Assembly: GCA_949741925.1 (NCBI GenBank)
Contig: CATJOY010000035.1
Coordinates: 1 to 64,000, forward strand
Source of the DNA: an uncultured Desulfovibrionaceae bacterium
GTDB taxonomy: Bacteria > Desulfobacterota > Desulfovibrionia > Desulfovibrionales > Desulfovibrionaceae
Length of the DNA: 64,000 bases
Direction of reading: 5' to 3'
Positions 35,501 to 46,438 of the stretch are shown piece after piece (position 1 is the stretch's first letter; the number at the start of each line of letters is the position of its first letter). The notes under the pieces were generated by a model that did not search any database, was not told the origin of the DNA, and was given only the letters and a program-made list of their open reading frames with translations. A program made the translations under genes and the position numbers.

Positions 35501-35580
35501 ACGCGTCCCGCGCTCGCCTTGCCCCGCGCACGACCTGCCCGGTTTCGTGTTCTCTGTGGCAGCGCGAGGGCGGGACGCGT
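35501..35580 (+). promoter_or_regulatory. Long inverted repeat between rpsU and yqeY
   Basis: Two 17-base arms (35501-35517 and 35564-35580) pair with one mismatch around a 46-base loop and are followed by TATTTTG. It may be a partial terminator lowering expression of yqeY-rpoD relative to rpsU. Confidence 0.55.
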
Positions 35581-35687
35581 TATTTTGTCGATTCCTGGCG
35601 GTTGGATGCAGGGTGTCCCGCGCTTTATGCTATTCCTATCGGGAATACGCTCCGAGTCTTTTCTTTCCCAGGCCTGGGGAGGGTGCC

Positions 35688-36164
35688 ATGGGTCTTCTGA
35701 AAAAAATTGAATCCGATTATGTGACGGCCTATAAGGCCAAGGACTCTGTCCGCCTGACGGTGCTGCGGCTTTTGAAGACGGCTGTCAAAAACCTTCAGGT
35801 TGAACGCTCTCGAGCCGAACTGAGTGAAGGCGATATTTTGGATGTGGTGGCCAAGCAGTGCAAACAACGCCAGGATTCCATCGAGCAGTTTCGCTCCGCG
35901 GGGCGCGATGATCTGGCTGATAAGGAAGCCGCTGAACTGGCCGTTCTGGAATCGTATCTTCCCGAACGGATCACAGGCGATGCCTTGGGCGCTCTGGTGC
36001 GGGAAATCATTGCCTCGGTCGGCGCTTCGGGTCCCAGGGATATGGGAAAGGTCATGCAGGCTTTGACAGCCGGACATAAGGGCTCCTACGACGGTCGTGA
36101 GGCTAGCGAACTGGTCCGGATAAGATTGCAAGAGCTGGCCGCCGCCCAGTCCGCCGAAGCCTGA
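35688..36164 (+). CDS. yqeY: GatB/YqeY domain protein
   Basis: The 158-residue protein matches the YqeY family, which resembles the tail domain of the GatB amidotransferase subunit and is thought to bind tRNA. The exact role is not established. Family blocks are LRLLKTAVKN, KQRQDSIEQF and ESYLPE, and the C-terminal GKVMQALTAGHKGSYDGREAS. The ATG at 35688 follows GGGGAGGG; the open frame to the left lacks an SD. The order rpsU-yqeY ahead of primase and sigma genes is common. Confidence 0.88.
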   Translation: MGLLKKIESDYVTAYKAKDSVRLTVLRLLKTAVKNLQVERSRAELSEGDILDVVAKQCKQRQDSIEQFRSAGRDDLADKEAAELAVLESYLPERITGDALGALVREIIASVGASGPRDMGKVMQALTAGHKGSYDGREASELVRIRLQELAAAQSAEA

Positions 36165-36922
36165 TCGTCCTCCCGAACTCCCGCGGGGCAGGGCTTTTCC
36201 GGATTATGTGTCGGGCCAGAAGGCGTGGTAGCCCCAGAAGGTGTGGTAGCCTTGGTTGCGTAAATCCCATACGATTTTTGCAGCCGGGGATTTTGTTGTT
36301 TAAGGGATCCCGCAGGGAGACGCAGGGGAGAGAGGGGTACTTCCGGCATAGAACGTTTCCAAGGGACATTTGTTCCTCGCAGGGAGGGGGCATCACAGCG
36401 GGGGGAATGACTGCCTCGGGCCATCCAGAGGGTGTTTCTTAAGATATTTTTGTTGCCAAGCTCCCTTTGCGCCTCGAGCGGCATCAGCCGGAAAAACCCC
36501 CTCTATGTCGAATACGCTCTTGTCCGCTTTTAGGGGCATTCTTGACCGAGGAGCCCCTTTGATGTTTTGCGGATGGAGCGCATAGGAAAACAGCTCCCAT
36601 CCTTCGCTCCTATGGAAGCACTCATGGCATTCCCGGCTCTTTTTTCCTATATCCCCTTTGGGCCCGGGGCGCGCCTTGACCGCCGAGGGATGAAGGAGGC
36701 CGTGATATAGGGCATTGCCTTCACGGTGTGATGGAGCAACGGACCTTTGGGGGCCCGGGAAAGAAACGAAGGCTCAGTTGCCGGACAGTGCACGGCGGCC
36801 GCGCCGGGAGGCCTCAACTGGAACCTGAGGGCGGCGATGGATGGCCTGGCGAATTGCCTTTTGGATGGAAGCTCCGGAGGCAGGATTATGAGGCAACATG
36901 CTCCTTTGGGGTGGAGAAGAAC
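36165..36922. other. Long gap between yqeY and mutS2
   Basis: I find no convincing gene in this 758-base stretch. It includes an 18-bp tandem repeat at 36216-36251 and a degenerate member of the intergenic repeat family near 36481. The 3' part is an open extension of the mutS2 frame without an SD. Confidence 0.5.
36216..36251. repeat. 18-bp tandem repeat
   Basis: Two adjacent 18-base units (36216-36233 and 36234-36251) differ at one position. No promoter or gene overlaps it. Confidence 0.75.
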
Positions 36923-39424
36923 ATGGAGCGCAGGGAAAAGCCGGGCGATCAGGCCCGGATGTATGCGGAGGGAACACCTCCGACCGATGTAGATCGGGGG
37001 CCGGCACAGCGCGCTGAGCGTGCCATGTACCTGCTGGAGTTACCCAAGGTACTGGCCAAACTGGCGGAACTGACGGTTTCCGAAGGGGGGCGTGACCTTG
37101 CCTTGACCTTGCGACCGGCCGGGAGCCTGGAGGCCATTCGCGAACGTTGCGCCTGGTTTGCTCAAGGGAGGGTCTGGCTAGCACAGACCGAGTTTACACT
37201 GTCTTCGTTCCCTTCATTGGCGGGTGTCCTGCGCTTTTTGGAAGCTCCGGGCTCGCTGCTTGACCTGGACGCCCTGTGGGGCCTTAAGCAGGGTCTTGCT
37301 CCGGCTATGGAGGCTCTTACTCTGCTGCGTCGGGACGATGCGCCGGAAAAGGCCGCTCGGGAGTGGCCGTTACTGCTGGCCCGTGCTACTTCCTTTCTGC
37401 CTCCGGTCCAGAGTATGGCCGCTCTGAAGCGCTGCGTTTCCGACGACGGTCTCTTGCGGGACGAAGCCTCCCCGGAGCTGGCTTTGGCCCGGGGGGAAAT
37501 CCGCCGTCTTCACCAGGGCTGCACCCGCAGGGTTAAGGATTTCGTGCGCAAGGAAGGCCTGGAGCACTATCTCCAGGATGAGTATATGACCCTGGCCTCG
37601 GATCGTTATGTACTGCCCTTGAAGACCAATTTCAAAGGCAGGCTCCAGGGGATCATCCACGACTACTCCCAGACCGGCGAAACGTGTTACTTTGAACCAA
37701 TGTTCCTGGTGGAGATCAACAACCGCCTTCAGGAATTGAAGCGCGAAGAGCGCGAAGCCGAAGTGAGTGTGCTGCGCTACCTCAGTGACCTCTTGCGCGG
37801 TGAACTCCCCGGATTGTGCGGTGCCGTTGCGTTGCTGGCCGAACTGGATCTACTTCAGGCCGTTTCCGGTTTGGCCGTTCGCTATGACGGACATTTCGCG
37901 GAATTTGGTGAAGACCGCAGCCTTTCGGTTTTGCAGGCGCGGCATCCCCTGCTGGCCTTGGCGCATGCGGAAGCCCCTAAAAGCGCCCCTTCTCCAGTGC
38001 CGGTGGATCTTGTGTTAAAGTCAGGGCAGCGTGGTCTTATTGTCAGCGGCGGCAATGCAGGGGGCAAAACGGTCAGCCTGAAGACCTTAGGGCTCTGCGC
38101 CCTTATGGGCATGTGCGGCCTGCCCGTGCCTGCGGCTCCCGGCGCCTCCTTCCCGCTTTGGCGGCATATCCATGTATTTATTGGCGATGAGCAGAGCCTG
38201 GAGGACCATGTTTCCACCTTCACGGCTCAGGTGCGGCATCTTTCCGCAATCTGGCCCGGTATCGACGGGGCCAGCCTGGTTATCCTCGATGAATTCGGCG
38301 CGGGTACAGATCCTTCCCAAGGAGCGGCGTTGGCCCAGGCTGTGGTGGACGGGCTCCTTGAACGCGGCGCGTTTATCGTGGCCGCCACACACTTTCCGGC
38401 ACTTAAGGTCTATGCCCTTTCCCGGCCGGAGGTGCGCGCGGCCTCGGTGCTGTTTGACCCGGCCTCTAAAAAACCCTTGTTCCGGCTGGCCTATGACCAG
38501 GTAGGAGCCAGTCAGGCCCTGGATGCCGCCCGTGAGCACGGTTTACCTGAGGAAGTCCTGCGGCGTGCTGAGCAGTACCTGTTGTTGGATGGGGCAGATG
38601 CCTCGGCGCTGGTAGAGCGGCTGAACAGCCTTGCCGTTGAGCGCGAAAAGGAGCTTGCGGCGCTGGATGAAGAACGGCGCAGTCTGGAAAATGCGCGCCG
38701 CGGCCTGGCGGAGAAATTCGCCAGGGAGCGGGAGGCTCTCTTCGAGCGTATCCAGGCGGAAGCCCAAACGATTCTCAAAGAATGGAAGTCCTCCCGCCTC
38801 AGCCATCGCCAGGCTATGAAGGAATTGGCTAAAACGCGCAAGGTCCTGCGCAGCAGCTTGGGAGCCCGGGAGGAGGGGCCGGGCGGCACTGCCGGAACCG
38901 CCGGAGAACGCCCGGATATCGCCTCTCTTCAGCCGGGCATGGAGCTTTATTACGGGCCATGGGAAAAATCTGGCCTGGTGGTGGATGTGGACCGCAAGAG
39001 GGACCGAGTCCGGATGGATATGTCCGGAATCACCTTATGGGTAGAGCTGGAAGATTTGACTTTACCTCCGGCCGGCAAGGATCGAGCCGCCAGTGCCGGA
39101 GGAGGGACCTCCGCAACGGCAGAGCGGAAAAAGGCGGTGGCTCCCGCGGCCGGCGGCGTGCGGGTGAACACCGTCTCCAGAGCGGGGTTGCGCCTTGACT
39201 TACGCGGTATGCGTGCTGATGTTGCTCTAGCGGATCTTGAAAAATTTCTCGATGCGGCCTTGTTGGGAGGCCGGAACGAACTGACGGTTATCCATGGCAG
39301 GGGCACAGGCGCTTTACGTCGAGAAGTGCATGCCTTTCTGGCGCGATTTCCGCATGTCGCTTCTTATGCATTGGCTCCGGAAGATCAGGGCGGCGATGGC
39401 GTCACCCTGGTGGAACTTACGTAA
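36923..39424 (+). CDS. mutS2: Endonuclease MutS2
   Basis: MutS2 is a MutS-like ATPase with a C-terminal Smr nuclease, linked to recombination control and ribosome rescue. From the ATG at 36923 (SD GTGGAG) the protein is 833 residues; a start at 36959 is possible and the family norm is about 780-790. The ATPase P-loop is GGNAGGKT at 376-383, a variant of the usual GPNTGGKT. The E-F-G-A-G-T-D region carries Walker B and signature features. The Smr domain at the C-terminus has L-D-L-R-G-M and H-G-R-G-T-G. The next gene, dnaG, starts 6 bases after the stop. Confidence 0.9.
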   Translation: MERREKPGDQARMYAEGTPPTDVDRGPAQRAERAMYLLELPKVLAKLAELTVSEGGRDLALTLRPAGSLEAIRERCAWFAQGRVWLAQTEFTLSSFPSLAGVLRFLEAPGSLLDLDALWGLKQGLAPAMEALTLLRRDDAPEKAAREWPLLLARATSFLPPVQSMAALKRCVSDDGLLRDEASPELALARGEIRRLHQGCTRRVKDFVRKEGLEHYLQDEYMTLASDRYVLPLKTNFKGRLQGIIHDYSQTGETCYFEPMFLVEINNRLQELKREEREAEVSVLRYLSDLLRGELPGLCGAVALLAELDLLQAVSGLAVRYDGHFAEFGEDRSLSVLQARHPLLALAHAEAPKSAPSPVPVDLVLKSGQRGLIVSGGNAGGKTVSLKTLGLCALMGMCGLPVPAAPGASFPLWRHIHVFIGDEQSLEDHVSTFTAQVRHLSAIWPGIDGASLVILDEFGAGTDPSQGAALAQAVVDGLLERGAFIVAATHFPALKVYALSRPEVRAASVLFDPASKKPLFRLAYDQVGASQALDAAREHGLPEEVLRRAEQYLLLDGADASALVERLNSLAVEREKELAALDEERRSLENARRGLAEKFAREREALFERIQAEAQTILKEWKSSRLSHRQAMKELAKTRKVLRSSLGAREEGPGGTAGTAGERPDIASLQPGMELYYGPWEKSGLVVDVDRKRDRVRMDMSGITLWVELEDLTLPPAGKDRAASAGGGTSATAERKKAVAPAAGGVRVNTVSRAGLRLDLRGMRADVALADLEKFLDAALLGGRNELTVIHGRGTGALRREVHAFLARFPHVASYALAPEDQGGDGVTLVELT

Positions 39425-39430
39425 CGCGCC

Positions 39431-41356
39431 ATGAAAAGAGCCCTATCAGGCAAAGAGGCCACCAGGGCCATCAAGGAACGTTTGAATCTTGCGGACGTGG
39501 CCCGGCGCTATATCACCCTGACCAGAGCGGGCGGCCGCTGGGTGGCTCCTTGTCCTTTTCACCAGGAAACCAAGCCTTCGTTCTCGATCAACGAGGAGGA
39601 AGGGTTTTTTTACTGTTTTGGCTGCCAGGCCTCGGGAGATCTCTTTGATTTTTATGCCCGGATCAATGGCTTGGAATTCCGTGAGGCCCTGGAACAGTTG
39701 GCGGAAGAGGCGGGCATACCGCTGGACGCCGGAAAACAGGATGGCAGCGGCGCTTCCAAGGATTCGGGCTCTGCAAAGCTCCGGCAGGATGCTCGGAAAA
39801 TGCACGAACTGGCCGCAGCCTACTACGGCCGGACTCTGGCCGGTCCTGAGGGGGAGGCATGCCGGGCCTACCTGGAAAAACGGCAGATCAGCCCGGAAAT
39901 CGTCGAGACCTTTGGCCTGGGCTGGAGCCCTCGGGAATGGCGCGGCCTGGCCGATACGCTACGCCGTTCGGGATTTGAGCCCCGGCGCGGGGTAGAGGCC
40001 GGGCTGCTCACTGCTTCGGAGAGAGGCGCTCCCTATGATCGCTTTCGGGGCAGGTTGATGTTTCCTATTAAGAGTCTTTCCGGCCAGGTTATCGCGTTTG
40101 GCGGACGTATCATTGCCGATGAGGATGCGGCCAAATATATCAACAGCGCGGATTCGCCGCTGTATAAAAAAGGTGATCACCTCTATGGCCTGTTCCAGGC
40201 CCGGAGGTCCATTGCAGCGGCCTCTTCGGTTATGTTGACCGAAGGGTACATGGATGTGCTGACCCTGCATCAGTTTGGGTTTAGCAATGCTTGCGGAGTC
40301 CTGGGTACTGCCCTGACCGCCGAGCAGGTCCGGCGTTTAGCCGGTTTCTGTTCGGATTTTGAACTCCTTTTTGACGGTGACGATCCGGGCCGTAAGGCGG
40401 CGCTTCGCGCCTGCGAGATGATTATCACCAAAGGGCTGCGCTGCAAGGTGGTGCTGTTCCCTCAGGGAGAAGATATTGATAGTTTGCTGCACGGCAGTGG
40501 ACCGCAGGCCTTTGAAAGCCTGCGTCATGAGGCTCCTGAGGGGCTGGATTTTTGCATCCGGTATTTGGCGGGCAAGGCTCCGCGGGATGCCCTTGAGTGG
40601 GTCAAGAATTTTCTGAAACAGCTTCACGCCGCCCAGCCTGAGTTGTTGACCGGCTACGCCTCCCGCCTGGCCCGCGGGTTGGGCATGGATGAGGCTGAAC
40701 TTGTGCGGGGTCTGCGCGGTTCTTCCGGCGGAACGGCCGAGAGCCGGGGCGCAGCCGGGATTCCCTGGGAGAGCGCGCCTGTTGGGGCTGTACACCAGGG
40801 CAACTCGCCGGAGTATGGGGCCGGGACGCCGCGGGAGCGGAGCCGTCGTGGGGATTTTACCGGCCGCCGGGCTGCCGAACGCTTTGGCCAATCCGGCCGC
40901 GCGGGCTTCGGCCGTGGCTCTCTCTCGTTTACCGGGCCCAGGCCCGAGGTGCCCTCCGTAGAGGTACACCTCTTGAATTTTCTTGTGCGCTATCCGCATC
41001 ACCTGCCGCTCTTGCGCGATCAAGGCGCGGAGCTTGTGTTACTGGATCCCTGGAACCGGGGGCTCTGGGCCAAGGTAGCAGCTGCCGCTCCTGAATTTGA
41101 TGTGGATGAAGTTTTCTCGTCTTTGGACGATAAGGAACGTGAATTTTGGATTCAGCAGCGTATGCTCCACGCCGGGCTACCAAAGGAAAACGAAGATTTG
41201 GAGCTGGCGGACGTGTGTGAGCGCATTCAGAAAGTCTGCCACGACCGGCAGGGAAAGAGCTGTATTTCCGCCTTGCGCAGGACAAGCTCCGGGGCTACGT
41301 ATGACGCTGATTTAATGAGGGCACTCTTGGAAACTATGCGGAGGAAGCATGGGTAA
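39431..41356 (+). CDS. dnaG: DNA primase DnaG
   Basis: DnaG makes RNA primers at the replication fork. The 641-residue protein has the zinc-binding N-terminus (C41-P-F-H44 and C62-F-G-C65) and the TOPRIM core (L-T-E-G-Y-M-D-V and [10 protein letters not shown]). A Gly/Arg-rich linker at about 430-510 leads to the helicase-binding C-terminal domain. It lies 6 bases after mutS2 and overlaps rpoD by 8 bases. Confidence 0.96.
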   Translation: MKRALSGKEATRAIKERLNLADVARRYITLTRAGGRWVAPCPFHQETKPSFSINEEEGFFYCFGCQASGDLFDFYARINGLEFREALEQLAEEAGIPLDAGKQDGSGASKDSGSAKLRQDARKMHELAAAYYGRTLAGPEGEACRAYLEKRQISPEIVETFGLGWSPREWRGLADTLRRSGFEPRRGVEAGLLTASERGAPYDRFRGRLMFPIKSLSGQVIAFGGRIIADEDAAKYINSADSPLYKKGDHLYGLFQARRSIAAASSVMLTEGYMDVLTLHQFGFSNACGVLGTALTAEQVRRLAGFCSDFELLFDGDDPGRKAALRACEMIITKGLRCKVVLFPQGEDIDSLLHGSGPQAFESLRHEAPEGLDFCIRYLAGKAPRDALEWVKNFLKQLHAAQPELLTGYASRLARGLGMDEAELVRGLRGSSGGTAESRGAAGIPWESAPVGAVHQGNSPEYGAGTPRERSRRGDFTGRRAAERFGQSGRAGFGRGSLSFTGPRPEVPSVEVHLLNFLVRYPHHLPLLRDQGAELVLLDPWNRGLWAKVAAAAPEFDVDEVFSSLDDKEREFWIQQRMLHAGLPKENEDLELADVCERIQKVCHDRQGKSCISALRRTSSGATYDADLMRALLETMRRKHG

Positions 41357-43121
41357 TATTAAAGACATTCAACAGATTAAAGTGCTTATCGCCAAGGGGA
41401 AGACGGCGGGCTTTCTTACCTTTGACGAGGTGAATAAGGCCCTGCCCTCCGAGGTAAGCAGCCCCGAGCAGATTGAGGAAATCATCGGGATCTTTGATCA
41501 GCTGGATATTGCCATAGTGGATTCGGAAAAAGACGGTAAAAAGATCAGCGTCTCCGCAGGAGAACCTGAGGAAGATGTCATTGCCGAGCCGAGTTTGGAT
41601 CTTGTGGAAGAAGAGGAAAACGCGGATTATTCTTCCCGCAGCACCGATCCGGTGCGCATGTATTTGCGCGAAATGGGCGCTGTGCCGCTTTTGGATCGGG
41701 AAGGCGAAGTGCTGATCGCCAAAAAGATTGAACTCGGTGAGCAGGATGTGCTTTATGCCCTGGTAGAAGTGCCTGTGGCTGTTGAAGAACTGATCAGCGT
41801 GGGCGAGGATCTTAAGCAAAACCGCATCAAACTGAAGGATGTCGTCAAGACCATTGAAGAGGATGACCCCAGTGAAGACGAGATGAACCAGCGTCAGAGG
41901 GTTATTCTGCTGCTGGATGAAATAAAGGCGACTTACAAAAAAAAGAAAAAGCTGTACGCCAGGCTCAACGAGTGCGTCGGCTGTGATAAATCTGTGGCTG
42001 CGTTGCAGAGAAGTATTGTCAGCTACAAAGATGACGTGGTTACTCGGCTTCGGGATATCAAGCTGGAAAAGACGCTTATTGACCGCATTATTGAAACTGT
42101 AGAAGACTACGTGCGGCAAATGCACAACTGCCAGAGAGATCTTTCGGCCTATATCCTTTCCACCGGCAAGACCCAGGTGGAAATCATGGAGATTTTCCGC
42201 CGTCTGGAAGAGCGGGAGGAAAGCCCTACTGTTTTGGCGGAATCACTTCATTTTAGCGTGGATGAGTTGTTTTCCTTTAAGGAAATGATCATGGGCAAGG
42301 TAGAAATTCTGGCCAGACTCCAGGAAAAATGTTGCCACAACGCCTATGATCTTGAAGAAGTGCTCTGGCGCATCAAGCGCGGCAATAATGCAGCCATGCG
42401 GGCCAAGCAGGAACTGATCCGTTCCAACCTGCGTTTGGTGGTCTCCATTGCTAAAAAATACACTAATCGCGGTTTGCAGTTTTTGGATTTGATTCAGGAG
42501 GGCAATATCGGCCTGATGAAGGCGGTGGATAAGTTTGAGTACCAGCGGGGATATAAATTTTCCACCTATGCCACCTGGTGGATTCGTCAGGCCATTACCC
42601 GCGCTATTGCGGATCAGGCCCGGACTATTCGTATCCCGGTGCACATGATTGAAACCATCAACAAATTGATCCGCATCTCCCGCTACCTGGTGCAGGAATT
42701 CGGCCGTGATCCCACGCCTGAAGAAATTGCCGAGCGCATGGATTATCCGCTGGATAAGGTTAAGAAGGTGTTGAAAATTGCCAAGGAGCCCATTTCTCTG
42801 GAAACCCCCATCGGCGATGAGGAAGATTCCAGCCTTGGCGACTTCATTGAGGATAAGCGGGCTGTAGCCCCGGCCGAGGAAGTGGTCAACACCAAGCTTT
42901 CCGAGCAGATCACCAATGTCTTGGCCGACCTTACACCTCGCGAGGAACAGGTGCTGCGCAAACGTTTCGGCATTGGCGAGAAGAGCGACCATACCCTGGA
43001 AGAGGTCGGCAAACTATTCAATGTTACCCGCGAACGTATTCGGCAGATAGAAGCCAAGGCTCTGCGCAAGCTTCGCCACCCGGTCCGCAGCCAGACATTG
43101 CGTTCTTACTATGAGAGCTGA
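41349..43121 (+). CDS. rpoD: RNA polymerase primary sigma factor RpoD
   Basis: RpoD is the housekeeping sigma factor. The 590-residue protein has region 1.1 at the N-terminus, region 1.2 with [11 protein letters not shown], the non-conserved insert, region 2 ([16 protein letters not shown] and [14 protein letters not shown]) and region 4.2 ([14 protein letters not shown]). Its start overlaps dnaG by 8 bases. A strong terminator ends the transcript. Confidence 0.98.
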   Translation: MGNIKDIQQIKVLIAKGKTAGFLTFDEVNKALPSEVSSPEQIEEIIGIFDQLDIAIVDSEKDGKKISVSAGEPEEDVIAEPSLDLVEEEENADYSSRSTDPVRMYLREMGAVPLLDREGEVLIAKKIELGEQDVLYALVEVPVAVEELISVGEDLKQNRIKLKDVVKTIEEDDPSEDEMNQRQRVILLLDEIKATYKKKKKLYARLNECVGCDKSVAALQRSIVSYKDDVVTRLRDIKLEKTLIDRIIETVEDYVRQMHNCQRDLSAYILSTGKTQVEIMEIFRRLEEREESPTVLAESLHFSVDELFSFKEMIMGKVEILARLQEKCCHNAYDLEEVLWRIKRGNNAAMRAKQELIRSNLRLVVSIAKKYTNRGLQFLDLIQEGNIGLMKAVDKFEYQRGYKFSTYATWWIRQAITRAIADQARTIRIPVHMIETINKLIRISRYLVQEFGRDPTPEEIAERMDYPLDKVKKVLKIAKEPISLETPIGDEEDSSLGDFIEDKRAVAPAEEVVNTKLSEQITNVLADLTPREEQVLRKRFGIGEKSDHTLEEVGKLFNVTRERIRQIEAKALRKLRHPVRSQTLRSYYES

Positions 43122-43181
43122 GACCTGTATTGGTTGTTCGAGAGGGTGCCGTACCGCTGCGGATGCTCCTTTAAGGAAATG

Positions 43182-43225
43182 AAAAATACCAGGCTGGGAA
43201 CCCTCCCTGCCTGGTATTTTTTTTT
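43182..43225 (+). terminator. Intrinsic terminator of rpoD
   Basis: AAAAATACCAGGC (43182-43194) pairs perfectly with GCCTGGTATTTTT (43209-43221) and runs into a nine-T tract. Confidence 0.93.
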
Positions 43226-43411
43226 AGCCTTGGCCTCTTTGCAGGCCCACGCTGGAGCAATGCGCGGCACGTTTCGGATGCCGGCGGCCTGCAAAAGTAC
43301 AGTGTGTCGGGTATAACAAAAGATACCAATTGCCGCCTTTTCATTATTATGTTTATTTGGTATGTACATAACCGTTCAGGATTCTTTCACACTTTTGAGG
43401 AATGAATTCAT

Positions 43412-44485
43412 ATGAAGTCTTCGCCGCCGTGCCTCCATGATTGTGTCTGGTCTACTAAGGATTGTCTTCACAATATGCTGGATAACGCGGGTGTTCCTCG
43501 AGATGCCAAATGGCGCAGCCTGATTGTTTATCTGCGCGGCATCGCCGATCTCCCCCATCTGACCGACCATCAGAAAACACATGCCCAGCGGCTTTTTACC
43601 CAGGCCCTGGCCCAAAAGGATTTTTCCGAAGCCCGGTTTGCCCAGATTCTGGAGGAATACCACGCCAGTATAACTGAAAGCTACCGGAAGACTATTGATG
43701 AGTTGGTTCGGGAAGCCTCGGCCGTAGTCAAGGGGTTTCAGGATATGCTTACCTCTCGGTACGGCGACCTGGAACAGCTTGAGGAAACTACAGTCCAGAC
43801 CGTGGGGGAGATTCAGGATGGCCCGGCAGTGGCGCACCAGCTCCGCCAGGCCTTTGGCAAACTGAAAAATGCCATGGAAAGTGACTTGCGCTCCCTTGAG
43901 GATATGGCCCATCGAGATGGTTTGACTGGGCTGTTCAACAGGCGTTCTTTTGATCGTTTTATGAGCGAGTCTGTTATTCGCTGGCAGGAGGAGCAGCAGC
44001 CGCTGACCCTGGCGTTATTCGATATTGATCACTTCAAGGTGTTCAATGATAAGTATGGCCACCGTGTTGGCGATCAGGTGCTTACGGTGGTGGCCGGTCA
44101 TATCCAGCATGCCCTGCAAGTGGTTGATCAAAGAGAAAATCGGGTTATAGGGGCCAGATACGGGGGAGAGGAATTTGCGGTGGTCATATCTGGCCCTGCT
44201 GCCGTGCGCTGCACTAAGCTTGTGGAAGGTATCCGGGAGTCCATTCACAGCTATAGTTTCCTTGTCAGGGATACCAACGGAAATATAATGGAACGCGGCT
44301 TACGGGTTTCTGTCAGTTGCGGCATTGCTTCCATGTGGCCCGGCTGGCCGGGATCGCATGCCGAAAACCTGATTGAAAGCGCTGATAAGGCCCTGTATTT
44401 TGCTAAAGGAGATGGGCGGGACCGTTCGGCAATTTTTGATCCCACAGGCGACCAACCCTATAGAACGATTTCTGAAGGCAAGTAA
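43412..44485 (+). CDS. Diguanylate cyclase (GGEEF domain)
   Basis: The 357-residue protein has a C-terminal GGDEF domain (about residues 165-345). The active-site motif is GGEEF at 251-255, and D204-I-D is the metal-binding segment. No RxxD inhibitory site lies at the usual spot before GGEEF. The N-terminal 160 residues are helical, without a recognised sensor domain or membrane segment, so it is probably cytoplasmic. It should make c-di-GMP from GTP. GAGG precedes the ATG by 11 bases. Confidence 0.9.
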   Translation: MKSSPPCLHDCVWSTKDCLHNMLDNAGVPRDAKWRSLIVYLRGIADLPHLTDHQKTHAQRLFTQALAQKDFSEARFAQILEEYHASITESYRKTIDELVREASAVVKGFQDMLTSRYGDLEQLEETTVQTVGEIQDGPAVAHQLRQAFGKLKNAMESDLRSLEDMAHRDGLTGLFNRRSFDRFMSESVIRWQEEQQPLTLALFDIDHFKVFNDKYGHRVGDQVLTVVAGHIQHALQVVDQRENRVIGARYGGEEFAVVISGPAAVRCTKLVEGIRESIHSYSFLVRDTNGNIMERGLRVSVSCGIASMWPGWPGSHAENLIESADKALYFAKGDGRDRSAIFDPTGDQPYRTISEGK

Positions 44486-44631
44486 TCCCTGGTGGAAGTC
44501 GGGTTGCATTCGTTCTTCCAATCCCTAGGGGGGGAAGAGGACGATATCAGGTGTCAGAATTATACTGGAAGGGGCGCGCTGAGAAACGTTGCGAATATGC
44601 CGTGCATCGGCAACTGTAAACAACACAAAAA

Positions 44632-44690
44632 ATTGCCATATTCAAGGAGAGGAACAGCCCGTGGGCCGTTTTTACCTTGAATATGGCAAT
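44632..44690 (-). terminator. Terminator of rho with nested hairpin
   Basis: A perfect 16-base inverted repeat (44632-44647 and 44675-44690) encloses a smaller GC hairpin. On the minus strand it is followed by TTTTTT, just after the rho stop. The plus-strand side, after the diguanylate cyclase, has a weaker T tract, so it may work in both directions. Confidence 0.88.
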
Positions 44691-44745
44691 AGTTCTCTTT
44701 TCCTTTAAAAATTTCTGTATAGTTTGGGACACTGCTAAGGAGCGA

Positions 44746-46050
44746 TCACCTGTTCATAACGTTCATGAATTCAGCATTGCTCGTGGTGCCGCGCATTTTA
44801 TCCAGAAGAAATTCCATGCTGTCGATGGAGCTCATGGGGGCAAGAATCTTGCGCAGTATCCAAACTCTGTTGAGCACGTCTTCGGAGAGCAGCAATTCTT
44901 CCTTACGGGTGCCTGTTCTGTTGATATCAATAGCCGGGAAGACGCGCTTTTCGGCTAGGTGGCGATCCAGGTAAATCTCCATGTTGCCGGTGCCCTTGAA
45001 TTCTTCAAAAATGACCTCATCCATGCGCGATCCGGTATCGATCAGGGCTGTGGCAATAATAGTCAGGCTGCCGCCTTCTTCAATGTTTCTGGCAGCGCCG
45101 AAAAAGCGTTTGGGCCGCTGCAGGGCGTTGGCGTCCAAGCCGCCGGAAAGTACCCGGCCGGAAGAGGGGGTGACTGCGTTGTAAGCGCGGCCGAGACGGG
45201 TGATGGAATCCAAAAGGATAACGACATCGCGTTTCCGCTCAACGAGCCTCTTGGCCTTTTCCAGTACCATTTCGCATACCTGCACATGGCGGGTGGGCGG
45301 TTCATCGAAGGTGGAGGAAACTACTTCGGCATTGCGCACCGTGCGTTCCATATCTGTGACCTCCTCAGGGCGCTCGTCAATGAGCAGCACGATGAGGTAC
45401 ACATCAGGATTATTGGCATTGATAGAATTGGCCATCGTTTGGAGCAGGATAGTTTTGCCGGTACGGGGAGGAGCAACAATGAGGCCGCGCTGGCCGCAGC
45501 CTATGGGGGCCATGAGATCGATGACCCGGCTGGACATATTTTTCTCGCCGTTTTCCATGACCAAACGTCGGTCGGGATACACTGGGGTCAGGTTATCGAA
45601 AAGAACAAGATTTTTGGCGTGTTCAGGCGGTTCAAAACCAATTTCATTGACCTTGAGCAGGGCGAAATAACGTTCTCCTTCTTTGGGAGGACGAATTTGC
45701 CCCGCAACAACGTCGCCCTTGCGGAGAGAAAAGCGGCGAATTTGGGAAGGAGAAACATAAATATCATCGGGGCCCGGGGTATAGCTGCACAAAGGGGAAC
45801 GGAGGAAGCCGAAACCATCGGGCAAAATTTCTAAAACGCCATCACCGAAAATTGCCCCATTCTGCAGAGAGCAATTCTGCAAGAGCGCAAAAATCAATTC
45901 CTGCTTGCGCATCCCGCTGGCGTTTTCAACATTATACTGCTCCGCAAGCTCCATGAGCTCCGTCATGCTCTTGGTTTTGAGTTCGGAGAGGCTCATTCCG
46001 GCTTCGTTTTCCGGTTCCATTTCCACTGCAGGTGCTTTCTTTTTCCGCAT
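44746..46050 (-). CDS. rho: Transcription termination factor Rho
   Basis: Rho is the RNA-dependent ATPase that ends many transcripts. The 434-residue protein has the N-terminal helical domain, a cold-shock-type RNA-binding fold (G-F-L-R-S-P and [11 protein letters not shown]) and the ATPase core [14 protein letters not shown]-type and [11 protein letters not shown] motifs follow. ATG 46050 is preferred; a TTG at 46062 could add four residues. No clear SD is seen at either. Confidence 0.96.
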   Translation of the reverse strand: MRKKKAPAVEMEPENEAGMSLSELKTKSMTELMELAEQYNVENASGMRKQELIFALLQNCSLQNGAIFGDGVLEILPDGFGFLRSPLCSYTPGPDDIYVSPSQIRRFSLRKGDVVAGQIRPPKEGERYFALLKVNEIGFEPPEHAKNLVLFDNLTPVYPDRRLVMENGEKNMSSRVIDLMAPIGCGQRGLIVAPPRTGKTILLQTMANSINANNPDVYLIVLLIDERPEEVTDMERTVRNAEVVSSTFDEPPTRHVQVCEMVLEKAKRLVERKRDVVILLDSITRLGRAYNAVTPSSGRVLSGGLDANALQRPKRFFGAARNIEEGGSLTIIATALIDTGSRMDEVIFEEFKGTGNMEIYLDRHLAEKRVFPAIDINRTGTRKEELLLSEDVLNRVWILRKILAPMSSIDSMEFLLDKMRGTTSNAEFMNVMNR

Positions 46051-46438
46051 AAAGGTGTTCAAGGTAAAAGGTTACAATACATTACCGGGCTTTTGCCGCC
46101 ATAGAGAAAGTTTTTATGCCCCTGGAACGATTCGTTTCCTAGGCCGAGCATTTTGCACCGTTAGAAAGAATTTCAAAGGGAGAATGCTCGTAAACAGGCC
46201 CCGGCATAGTATCTGCCGGAAAATATCTGATAAAGTATGGTCACGAGATTATGAAAACAGTATCTGGCGGACACTGCACCATCGGCTCTCTATAGCTCCG
46301 TCAGGAAAGATTGTCTGGCCGGGCATGATTGAAGAAATCAGGCGACAGTGCGCACTCTCATTAAGGCTGGATTGTATGGATAAACAACGGCCAAAGCAAA
46401 AGGTTCGTACCCTACCTTGCATGATATGGCAAGAGGCA
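46051..46438. other. Gap between carD and rho
   Basis: The 388-base stretch must hold the rho promoter and leader. I see no coding sequence. One imperfect hairpin follows carD, but I could not assign a promoter or confident terminator. Confidence 0.45.

Noticed and set aside
36086-36484. A 132-residue minus-strand open frame between yqeY and mutS2
   Set aside because: It overlaps yqeY, its internal repeat is just the 18-bp tandem repeat read as protein, and it has no SD.
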